Shown here: positions 1-4,484 of the stretch, one piece after another
How the letters are laid out: every line of letters begins with the position of its first letter
Position numbering within the stretch: position 1 is the stretch's first letter
NCBI GenBank assembly: GCA_030824295.1
Contig: JAVBYA010000456.1
Coordinates: 1 to 6,746 of the forward strand
Source of the DNA: Bacteroidota bacterium
GTDB lineage: Bacteria > Bacteroidota > Ignavibacteria > UBA10030 > UBA8401
DNA length: 6,746 nucleotides
Direction: 5' to 3'
Translations under genes and position numbers: made by a program
Notes under the pieces: model-generated
The model's input: the letters and a program-made list of their open reading frames with translations, nothing else
Database searches by the model: none
What the model was told of the DNA's origin: nothing

Positions 1-464
1 TGCATCATGATGTGTGCGAGCATTTGTCCGCTTGCCGTGATACCGTTCTTCTTCAACCGCGCCGACAACTCATCCCGGGTAAGGAAGGTCTTGTCCCGCA
101 GTTCTTTCTCCAGCAGTGCGTTGGTCCGGCGGATGAGTTTCCGGTCGACCCCGAGTTTCCGGTCATCCGCCGCCATCAGCATCCGCACGCGGTGTGCTGT
201 TGCCTGCTGCATCCAGCGGATATCCTGCGGCGGGACGAAGTGCCAGGTGGGACGCATCACGTGGGTGCGCAGGAAGATGCCGGCATTGAATGCATCATCC
301 AATGCTGCATCGGTCGTATCCTTTAAGCGGAGCGCCAATCCCCATTTTGCCGCGTGGTAATCCTGCGCCTGGACAGCGCCGAACCATTCCACGGCCTTTT
401 CCGGGGAAGGGAACTTCTTGTGCCAAAGATGCTGGTGTGCGATACGTGTACTGATGATCTCCAT
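1..464 (-). CDS. AlkZ/YcaQ-like winged-helix (HTH_42) protein, N-terminal part, cut by window edge
   Basis: This reading frame is open from an ATG at 464 to the left edge and gives 154 residues with no stop, so the C-terminal part lies outside the window. Seen: WFGAVQAQDY at residues 27-36, then LRTHVMRPTWHFVPPQDIRWM at about 65-85, the pattern of the winged-helix DNA-binding family PF06224 (HTH_42). Known: this family includes the DNA glycosylases AlkZ and YcaQ, which unhook interstrand crosslinks or remove alkylated purines using a Q-x-Q or Q-x-D motif. The QAQ at residues 32-34 sits where such a motif would be expected. Full members are usually about 350-400 residues. An in-frame TGA at 501-503 makes the ATG at 464 the only early start; its ribosome binding site is weak. 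A promoter candidate lies at 503-531. Many HTH_42 members are uncharacterised, so glycosylase activity is an inference. Confidence 0.85.
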   Translation of the reverse strand, partial: MEIISTRIAHQHLWHKKFPSPEKAVEWFGAVQAQDYHAAKWGLALRLKDTTDAALDDAFNAGIFLRTHVMRPTWHFVPPQDIRWMQQATAHRVRMLMAADDRKLGVDRKLIRRTNALLEKELRDKTFLTRDELSARLKKNGITASGQMLAHIMM

Positions 465-502
465 CGATCGGAATACAATCCCTGCGTTGTGTAAGAAGCA
501 TC

Positions 503-531
503 AGTATACTCTGCCGGGAAAGAAAAGGCAA
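503..531 (-). promoter_or_regulatory. Sigma70-type promoter candidate for the AlkZ-like gene
   Basis: On the minus strand TTGCCT (531-526) and TATACT (508-503) are separated by exactly 17 bases. Transcription would begin near 496, giving a leader of about 32 nt before the ATG at 464. It lies in the 98-base gap downstream of the DUF1801-HhH gene, so the AlkZ-like gene probably has its own promoter as well as possible read-through. Assigned by eye only. Confidence 0.55.
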
Positions 532-562
532 GAGGTGCACACATCCCGGCGGTGGGCCTGTT

Positions 563-1141
563 TCACTTTTTATAAGATATCCCGGCGCTTTTTAATGCGG
601 CTCTGAGTCCTTTGAGTGCTTTCGGTCCGATCCCGTGCAGCTCCGCCACATCTGCTTCGCGCCATTTCTTCAGATCCTTTAATGTGGTGATGCGTGCGCT
701 GCTCAGCGCCCGTTCCGCGGGAGCGCCGAGACCTTCCGGCAGCGCATACGCGGAGCGTTTCACATCGTCCCGCGTCATGCCGGAGCGGATCTCATGCAGA
801 CGCGCGGTGACGATCCGTTTGAGCAGCGCGGCTGGGATCTGATGGTCCGGTGTGAAACGGACAGTCCCGGTTGCGGTTGTAAAATCCTTGAGCTCTTCGC
901 GGAACCCTTTCAGCGTGAGTCCGCTCCACGGAAAGATGCTGCAGTGTTCGGCATGGGCGGAGTAGCCGAGCAGCGCCTTCTCCACGAAGAAGGTCGGCAT
1001 GCCGTAGCTGATCCGCTCCGTTGCGTCCGGTGCGACCGTCTTCACGGTACGGCGGATGCGTTCGAATGCCGCGCGGACATCCTTCGGCTGGTTGTCCAGA
1101 TACTCTTTGACGGTTGATGCTTTCGGCATGGTCGCACCCAT
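563..1141 (-). CDS. DUF1801 (YdhG-like) protein with C-terminal helix-hairpin-helix domain
   Basis: The 192-residue product has two parts. Residues 8-125 match DUF1801 (PF08818/COG5646): an N-terminal helical segment (VKEYLDNQPKDVRAAFERIR), the family motif ERISYGMPTFFV at 42-53 and the strand HCSIFPW at 66-72. Residues 133-192 form a helix-hairpin-helix module of the type seen in RNA polymerase alpha C-terminal-like proteins, with LGAPAERAL at 138-146, ITTLKDL at 151-157 and the hairpin LHGIGPKALKGLR at 168-180. DUF1801 proteins have a frataxin-like fold, and B. subtilis YdhG/Fra is described as an iron chaperone; helix-hairpin-helix modules generally bind DNA non-specifically. The start at 1141 follows GAGGTGA at good spacing; the ATG at 1129 is a weaker alternative. 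It is probably the last gene of the unit starting at 2576. Cellular function is unknown. Confidence 0.9.
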   Translation of the reverse strand: MGATMPKASTVKEYLDNQPKDVRAAFERIRRTVKTVAPDATERISYGMPTFFVEKALLGYSAHAEHCSIFPWSGLTLKGFREELKDFTTATGTVRFTPDHQIPAALLKRIVTARLHEIRSGMTRDDVKRSAYALPEGLGAPAERALSSARITTLKDLKKWREADVAELHGIGPKALKGLRAALKSAGISYKK

Positions 1142-1195
1142 GGTTCACCTCACACTGATCGGTTTCGTTCACTGTTTCAACAACTGTCCGCTTGA

Positions 1196-1237
1196 GGAAC
1201 TCACAAGGAGTGTTGTTTGGTCACGCAGAAGAGTTCC
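1196..1237. repeat. Inverted repeat GGAACTC/GAGTTCC in the VOC to DUF1801-HhH gap
   Basis: A perfect 7-base inverted repeat (GGAACTC at 1196-1202, GAGTTCC at 1231-1237) encloses 28 bases, just downstream of the VOC stop codon. No T-run follows on the minus strand, so it does not look like an intrinsic terminator. It could be an mRNA stem between two genes of a unit, or chance. Confidence 0.3.
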
Positions 1238-1242
1238 ATGGA

Positions 1243-1647
1243 TCACTGATGTTCCGGCGTTTCGATGATGCAAAAGAGTCCCCATCCGTGTCCATCCAGA
1301 TCGACAAAACTGTGTGAATACATGAATCCAAGGTCCTCCGGTTTGTCGTACGTGGTCCCGCCCGAAGCAAGAGCGTTGGCAACCAGGCGATCGACCTCCT
1401 CACGGCTCTCACATTGAAGGTTGAGCAGCACTTCGACGGCCACGCTCGTATCGCAGACAGCCTTGGGTGTGAAGCTGCGGAATTTCTCATGCGTTGCCAC
1501 CATGATGTTGATCGTGTCGCTGACGATGAAGCACGCACCGGATTCATCGCTCATCTGCGGGTTCTGGGAGAATCCGAGTGCCGTGAAGAATGCGATAGAC
1601 TTCGAAAGATCGGCGACGGGAAGGTTGATATACACGTGTTTGCTCAT
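1243..1647 (-). CDS. Glyoxalase/bleomycin-resistance-like VOC protein
   Basis: The 134-residue product has the paired beta-alpha-beta-beta-beta layout of the vicinal oxygen chelate superfamily: first module from YINLPVADLSKSIAFFTALGF (residues 6-26), second from VAVEVLLNLQCESREEVDRLV (69-89), ending in SFVDLDGHGWGLF (113-125). It resembles the small VOC proteins common in Bacteroidota whose substrates are unknown. The start at 1647 is set by AAAGGAGAG at ideal spacing; upstream in-frame ATGs (1737, 1674) would add a low-complexity extension with no ribosome site. In the usual DGHxWE motif a metal-ligand glutamate is expected at residue 123, but glycine is found, and residue 6 is Tyr where many members have a metal-binding His. 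Classical metal-dependent catalysis is therefore doubtful; a binding or sequestration role is possible. It lies 94 bases downstream of the DUF1801 gene at 1742. Confidence 0.9.
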   Translation of the reverse strand: MSKHVYINLPVADLSKSIAFFTALGFSQNPQMSDESGACFIVSDTINIMVATHEKFRSFTPKAVCDTSVAVEVLLNLQCESREEVDRLVANALASGGTTYDKPEDLGFMYSHSFVDLDGHGWGLFCIIETPEHQ

Positions 1648-1693
1648 GACTCTCTCCTTTGTGTGATCGTGCATGGAAGTGCTGCCGTCGGTT

Positions 1694-1719
1694 GAATCTG
1701 ACCCAAAAATGTCAGGTTC
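1694..1719. repeat. Hairpin-forming inverted repeat between DUF1801 and VOC genes
   Basis: GAATCTGAC (1694-1702) and GTCAGGTTC (1711-1719) form a 9-bp stem around an 8-base loop. The central pair is T-G when read as plus-strand RNA and a C-A mismatch when read as minus-strand RNA, so pairing is not optimised for the mRNA of the surrounding genes. No T-run follows in either direction. It may be a DNA operator, a processing site, or chance. Confidence 0.35.
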
Positions 1720-1741
1720 TCCCTGCCCGTCGATCATGAAA

Positions 1742-2116
1742 TTACTTCGTTGAAGGTCTCGTTTGTTGTTTCACCGCATATCGCTTCAGACAGACACGGA
1801 TGATACGTTGCATTACTGCCACCGGCAACGGTGCATCGTGCCGAAAATGGAGCGCACTCTTCGTCCCGCGGTATCTCTGCACTGCTTTCTTGAACGCCTC
1901 GCTCCCCGCCGTGACCGGATAGACGGCGATGTGTTCCTTCCATGCCGCCAGATAAAAGAACCGTTTCCCGTTCACGGAGAATGCCGGGATACCGTAGCTG
2001 ATGCCCTCCTCCGCTTTCGGTACGACCTTCTTCACTTCTTTCCGGACAGCGCGGAGCCGGCGTTGAACGGCAAGCGGCTGTGCGTCAATATAATCCGCAA
2101 TCGTGTTGGCCGGCAT
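1742..2116 (-). CDS. DUF1801 (YdhG-like, frataxin-fold) protein
   Basis: This is a single-domain DUF1801 protein of 124 residues, the usual length of the family. Seen: TIADYIDAQPLAVQRRLRAVR at about 5-25, the family signature GISYGIPAFSV at 38-48, the hydrophobic strands RFFYLAAW (52-59) and HIAVYP (62-67), and a conserved end around ALHFRHDAPLP (88-98). The tail is basic (KQQTRPSTK). The start at 2116 is chosen because AAGGGTG precedes it at good spacing and its ATG lies one base after the TGA of the upstream VOC gene; a longer start at 2155 would overlap that gene by 38 bases. The arrangement suggests translational coupling. Known: relatives such as B. subtilis YdhG/Fra act in iron delivery, but many DUF1801 proteins have no assigned role. 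It differs from the other two DUF1801 proteins here, so recent duplication is unlikely. Confidence 0.92.
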   Translation of the reverse strand: MPANTIADYIDAQPLAVQRRLRAVRKEVKKVVPKAEEGISYGIPAFSVNGKRFFYLAAWKEHIAVYPVTAGSEAFKKAVQRYRGTKSALHFRHDAPLPVAVMQRIIRVCLKRYAVKQQTRPSTK

Positions 2117-2117
2117 A

Positions 2118-2576
2118 TCATTCACCCTTGTGCGCTGCTTCCAGCTGCGCAACATCGATCTTTTTCATGCTGAGCATCGACTGCATCACGCGCTGCGCCT
2201 TTACAGGATCTGGGTCCCGCATCAGCCGCATGAGCGATTTCGGGATGATCTGCCACGAAAGACCGAACCGGTCTTTCAGCCAGCCGCACATCTGGATCTG
2301 GCCTCCTGCAGAGAGTTTCTCCCACAGCGCATCGACCTCCGCCTGGTCCTCACAGTCCACGAAGAGCGAGAACGCCTCATTCAATGTGTAGTGCGGTCCG
2401 CCATTCATCAGATGCAGCCGCTGACCGGCAAGTTCGATGGTGGCAGTGAAGAGCGGACCATCCTTCCCCTGCCGTTGTTCGCTGATGATACGGGAACCGG
2501 GGAAGACGGTGAGATAGAAGTTGATCGCTTCTTCGGCGTTGTTGTTGAACCAGAGGAACGGGGTGAGCTTGGACAA
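2118..2576 (-). CDS. PhnB-like VOC protein (3-demethylubiquinone methyltransferase-like domain), TTG start
   Basis: The 152-residue product belongs to PF06983, the PhnB-type VOC family. Seen: LTPFLWFNNNAEEAINFYLTVFP at the N terminus, the strand FTATIELAGQRLHLMNGG (43-60), GGQIQMCGWLKDRFGLSWQIIP (91-112), and a C-terminal helical end with QRVMQSMLSMKKID (128-141), all typical. Despite the domain name, most members have no shown methyltransferase activity. Homologues usually begin MSK(I/L)TPFLWF, which points to the TTG at 2576 as start, preceded by GGAG at good spacing. The frame stays open upstream to 2648, but that extension has no ribosome site and overlaps a likely RNA leader. It is the first gene of a unit with the DUF1801 gene one base downstream. 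Its probable promoter is at 2712-2741. Confidence 0.92.
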   Translation of the reverse strand: MSKLTPFLWFNNNAEEAINFYLTVFPGSRIISEQRQGKDGPLFTATIELAGQRLHLMNGGPHYTLNEAFSLFVDCEDQAEVDALWEKLSAGGQIQMCGWLKDRFGLSWQIIPKSLMRLMRDPDPVKAQRVMQSMLSMKKIDVAQLEAAHKGE

Positions 2577-2636
2577 TACTACTCCATATATTGGCAGTGT
2601 GAAAAATGCCGATGAAAAAACAATGTGACCGTAAAG

Positions 2637-2675
2637 GAATTGAACCAATGGATCATTGATTCATTGATTCAATTC
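2637..2675 (-). promoter_or_regulatory. Hairpin in the 5' leader of the VOC-DUF1801 unit
   Basis: Read as minus-strand RNA, the arms at 2675-2662 (GAATTGAATCAATG) and 2650-2637 (CATTGGTTCAATTC) pair over 14 consecutive positions, including one U-G pair, with an 11-base loop. Read as plus-strand RNA the same position is a C-A mismatch, so the minus-strand transcript folds better. It starts about 30 nt after the predicted transcription start and ends about 60 nt before the TTG start of the PhnB-like gene, so it does not cover the ribosome site directly. The loop contains a second copy of CAATG that could compete for the same partner. No known riboswitch class is recognised. Confidence 0.5.
2653..2668. 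repeat. Tandem duplication TCATTGAT x2
   Basis: Two exact, adjacent copies of the 8-base unit TCATTGAT lie inside the leader hairpin region. They supply two alternative CAATG arms on the minus strand for the single CATTG partner at 2646-2650. The repeat is too short to imply a mobile element. Confidence 0.6.
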
Positions 2676-2711
2676 ATCGTCAACAATATTGTGTTTCGAA
2701 GAATAGGTTTC

Positions 2712-2741
2712 ATAATACATATCTTCGCTATGCAATGTCAA
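2712..2741 (-). promoter_or_regulatory. Strong sigma70-type promoter candidate for the VOC-DUF1801-VOC-DUF1801 unit
   Basis: On the minus strand a perfect TTGACA (2741-2736) is followed after 18 bases by TATTAT (2717-2712), five of six matches to the -10 consensus. The predicted start near 2705 gives a leader of about 130 nt before the TTG start at 2576. I found no comparable promoter in the gaps at 1648-1741 or 1142-1242, which supports one transcription unit running from 2576 to 563. Confidence 0.6.
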
Positions 2742-2808
2742 CAGACCGTTCAGCAGGGTCGCATGATGCAAGGCGTCACTCATCGTCGCTGTGATGGTGC
2801 GGAACGAA

Positions 2809-2838
2809 ACAACAGCAGAGAAGCGACGCTGCTGTCGT
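2809..2838 (-). terminator. Possible terminator hairpin downstream of the RibD-C-family gene
   Basis: Read on the minus strand, 2838-2829 (ACGACAGCAG) pairs with 2818-2809 (CTGCTGTTGT) over ten positions, including one G-U, with a 10-base loop. It is followed only by TTCGTTCC, a weak T-tract. It lies about 50 bases after the stop codon of the RibD-C-family gene and before the next promoter, a sensible place for a terminator. The poor T-run keeps confidence low. Confidence 0.35.
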
Positions 2839-2886
2839 CCAGATGTGGATGCTCAAAAAGACCAACAGACCGATCATCGGGTGCCT

Positions 2887-3441
2887 TTATGACGCAGGAG
2901 CGTACGTGAGATGCACCACACCACTGCTGAACGCGCGGGTGGAGATGAGAACGAGATCCACAGTGCGGGACAACGTTCGTGCGACCGGCGTACCGTTACC
3001 GATCAGCACCGGATCGATCATGAACTTGTATTCGTCCACCAATCCATGCTCAATGCAGAGGGTGACGATGCTTCCGCTGCCGAGGATGGTCATGTCCGTC
3101 CCTTCTTTCTTCATGCGGATGATCTCCGCAACCGGGTCCGTTGCGACGATACGCGTGTTCTGCCATGCAGCATGCTGCAGCGTCCGTGAGAAGACGATCT
3201 TGGGGGACGCATTCATTCCCTTCGCCATCTCCGGCTGCATCTGTTCCGCCATCGGGGTCGGCCAGAACGATGCCATCATCTCATAGGTTTTGCGTCCGAA
3301 CAGCAATGTGCTGCCACTGCTCGCGCCCTGCTTCCCATAATCGCTCTCCTCTGCGCCGTGCCGATGCCAATGGATTCCCTCATCCGCCCCTTTATAGAAG
3401 CCGTTCAGCGTCATGAAATTGAAAACAGAGAGTTTTGCCAT
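2887..3441 (-). CDS. RibD C-terminal/dihydrofolate-reductase-family protein (YyaP-like)
   Basis: The 184-residue product matches PF01872, the domain shared by the reductase half of RibD and many stand-alone dihydrofolate-reductase-like proteins. Seen: an N-terminal strand plus substrate loop (FNFMTLNGFYKGADEG, 7-22), the nucleotide-binding signature LLFGRKTYEMMASFWP (46-61), the strand KIVFSRTL (81-88), and the second cofactor segment ILGSGSIVTLCIEHGLVDEY (119-138) followed by the conserved PVLIGNGTP (144-152). NAD(P)H binding is therefore likely; the substrate is unknown, and it need not be dihydrofolate or a riboflavin precursor because neither pathway is represented nearby. AAAGGA at ideal spacing supports the ATG at 3441. 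It follows the DUF1801 gene by 57 bases in the same direction and probably closes that transcription unit. Confidence 0.93.
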   Translation of the reverse strand: MAKLSVFNFMTLNGFYKGADEGIHWHRHGAEESDYGKQGASSGSTLLFGRKTYEMMASFWPTPMAEQMQPEMAKGMNASPKIVFSRTLQHAAWQNTRIVATDPVAEIIRMKKEGTDMTILGSGSIVTLCIEHGLVDEYKFMIDPVLIGNGTPVARTLSRTVDLVLISTRAFSSGVVHLTYAPAS

Positions 3442-3498
3442 GAATGATCCTTTCGATGATGTGTTCCGCCCTGTTCACGGTTGAAAAAAGTGTACGTT

Positions 3499-3906
3499 CT
3501 ACGTCATCACCCGCTGCATCTGTCCGTCCCGGGATTTGATGTATGCATACGACTGTTGAAGGATCTGTTCCAGCACCGTTGGCTGTATGTCGCTCATACA
3601 TTTGATGTAAAGACACACCCTGCTGGTGGAGTGTTTTCCTAACTTCTTCAGCAGCGTCGAATATCGTGCTGTACCATCCATCAGATATACAGTGATCTTC
3701 CCTTTGCGGGGATAGAACCCGAGGATATGATTCTCCCCTTCGCGTCCACTGTCATACTTGTAGTGATAGGAATCGAATCCGATCGTACCCACGTTCCAGA
3801 TCTTCGGACGTTTCCCGCTGATCTTTTTCATCATCCCGATCAGGATGCGGCTGTCCTTCTTTACCTGTTCATCCGTCAGTGATGCAAGAGCCTCTTGCGT
3901 GGTCAT
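3499..3906 (-). CDS. DUF1801 protein, long-loop subtype
   Basis: This 135-residue protein is a DUF1801 member of a subtype different from the other two in the window. Seen: an N-terminal helical part (LASLTDEQVKKDSRILIGMMKKISG, 7-31), the hallmark IGFDSYHYKYDSGREGENH (42-60), the strands LGFYPRKGKITVYLM (62-76), and the conserved LLKKLGKHSTSRVCLYIKCMSDI (85-107), where this subtype normally has KLGKHKTGKSCLYI. The ATG at 3906 lies two bases after the TAA of the GyrI-like gene, and GGAG within the end of that gene provides the ribosome site, so the two are almost certainly co-translated. The role is unknown; relatives are annotated only as DUF1801. A possible conserved cysteine is Cys98 (RVCLYI). 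Confidence 0.92.
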   Translation of the reverse strand: MTTQEALASLTDEQVKKDSRILIGMMKKISGKRPKIWNVGTIGFDSYHYKYDSGREGENHILGFYPRKGKITVYLMDGTARYSTLLKKLGKHSTSRVCLYIKCMSDIQPTVLEQILQQSYAYIKSRDGQMQRVMT

Positions 3907-3908
3907 CC

Positions 3909-4358
3909 TTATCTCCGTTCTGCGTTCTGTGGATCACCTCTTCCATTTCCGGTCTTAATCCGCACCATACAGACAAGTTCGGTCCGGCTCTTATACAACT
4001 CGATGCACGGTGTTGCGGGATCGAGCTGGGGATGCTGCAGCAGTTTTTCAAAGATACCGGAAAGCAGATGGATCTTTTTCTGCCAGTCGTTGACCATCAC
4101 AGAAGCATAGGTCCCTTTCTTCAAATAGACCGGTTCCAATCCCGGCACCTCTTCCGAGCCTGTGCCTGCGGATTCCACTCCTGCGCGGTAGACGATCGTG
4201 CCGTCCTTCTCCGGTTTCGATAGACCGTACGGCATTCGGTCATCGCCGTCCGGAAGCCGTTTCCGCAATTCATCGAACGCCCGCTGGATCCCTTCGGGAA
4301 AACGTTCTGCCTTAATGGTCAGCAGCAGAATGTCTTTTTTCATTTCGGTCATTTCCAT
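3909..4358 (-). CDS. GyrI-like small-molecule-binding domain protein
   Basis: The 149-residue product looks like a stand-alone GyrI-like/AraC-effector-binding protein. Seen: an N-terminal helix (FPEGIQRAFDELRKRL, 20-35), YGLSKPEKDGTIVYRAGVES (54-73 region, strand-turn-strand), VYLKKGTYASVMVNDWQKKI (77-96), the amphipathic GIFEKLLQHP (101-110) and the final strand-rich CIELYKSRTELVCMVRI (118-134) with the family's conserved acidic residue in IELY. Known: this fold binds lipophilic drugs in BmrR and Rob, and SbmC/GyrI counters gyrase poisons. No HTH domain is attached, so it is not itself an obvious regulator. Starts at 4358, 4352 and 4343 are all ATG; GGAAG fits 4352 best and GGAA fits 4343, so the N terminus is uncertain by up to five residues. 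The frame continues upstream to 5186 only as antisense of the GlxA-type gene. Confidence 0.8.
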   Translation of the reverse strand: MEMTEMKKDILLLTIKAERFPEGIQRAFDELRKRLPDGDDRMPYGLSKPEKDGTIVYRAGVESAGTGSEEVPGLEPVYLKKGTYASVMVNDWQKKIHLLSGIFEKLLQHPQLDPATPCIELYKSRTELVCMVRIKTGNGRGDPQNAERR

Positions 4359-4367
4359 GACTTCCAA

Positions 4368-4376
4368 TATACTTCC
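4368..4376. repeat. TATACTTCC direct repeat, copy 1
   Basis: An exact 9-base TATACTTCC, repeated at 4443-4451, 75 bases away in the same orientation within the 126-base divergent region. Read on the minus strand it forms GGAAGTATATT just upstream of the GyrI-like start codon. It may be a binding half-site for a regulator; AraC-family proteins often use spaced direct repeats. Confidence 0.4.
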
Positions 4377-4419
4377 GGACTCAGGAATCCGAAAGGCGTA
4401 AAAACGGCATTCTAAGGGG

Positions 4420-4448
4420 TTGATTGCGACAACACCTTTCTTTATACT
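4420..4448 (+). promoter_or_regulatory. Sigma70-type promoter candidate for the GlxA-type regulator
   Basis: TTGATT (4420-4425) and TATACT (4443-4448) are separated by exactly 17 bases. Transcription would begin near 4455, giving a leader of about 30 nt containing GAGG before the TTG start. Its -10 overlaps the -10 of the opposite promoter at 4441-4446, so the two cannot be occupied at once. Confidence 0.6.
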
Positions 4449-4469
4449 TCCAGCAGCAGAATCACACAA
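4441..4469 (-). promoter_or_regulatory. Sigma70-type promoter candidate for the GyrI-like-DUF1801-RibD-C unit
   Basis: On the minus strand TTGTGT (4469-4464) is followed after 17 bases by TATAAA (4446-4441). Transcription would begin near 4434 and leave a leader of about 75-90 nt before the GyrI-like start. An alternative, weaker -10 (TATATT, 4370-4365) lies closer to the gene but has no good -35. Confidence 0.5.
4443..4451. repeat. TATACTTCC direct repeat, copy 2
   Basis: This copy overlaps the -10 element of the regulator's promoter (TATACT), whereas copy 1 at 4368-4376 lies beside the GyrI-like gene. A protein bound to both could repress or loop the divergent region. The match is exact over nine bases. 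Confidence 0.4.
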
Positions 4470-4484
4470 TAACGAGGTTTCCCA

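Larger units (their letters stand above)
2577..2886 (-). other. 310-base intergenic region: operon leader and promoter, plus 3' region of the RibD-C gene
   Basis: I see no convincing gene here. Its right half (2742-2886) is the downstream flank of the RibD-C-family gene and contains a possible terminator hairpin. Its left half contains a strong minus-strand promoter (2712-2741) and a leader of about 130 nt before the TTG start at 2576. The leader is visibly more AT-rich than the genes. It holds a 10-base perfect palindrome ACAATATTGT (2683-2692), a tandem TCATTGAT repeat (2653-2668), a 14-bp RNA hairpin (2637-2675) and a run of six T on the minus strand just after CATTG (2621-2625). Confidence 0.6.

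Noticed and set aside
1648..1737. 30-residue N-terminal extension of the glyoxalase-like VOC protein
   Set aside because: AAAGGAGAG directly before the ATG at 1647 and the family's usual N terminus make the shorter form far more likely.
2103..2615. 170-codon plus-strand open frame
   Set aside because: It is antisense to the PhnB-like VOC gene and its coding neighbour, with no recognisable domain or ribosome site.
2577..2648. Hydrophobic N-terminal extension of the PhnB-like protein resembling a membrane segment
   Set aside because: Homologues start at the MSKxTPFLWF position, the TTG at 2576 has a proper ribosome site, and the extension lies in the structured leader.
2625..2909. 94-codon plus-strand open frame in the 310-base gap
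   Set aside because: It overlaps the leader, promoter and terminator of minus-strand genes and the end of the RibD-C gene, and has no recognisable motif.
3482..3515. T-run after the DUF1801 stop as an intrinsic terminator before the RibD-C gene
   Set aside because: Only a 4-bp ACGT/ACGT stem precedes the run, too weak to terminate; the 57-base gap fits an operon.
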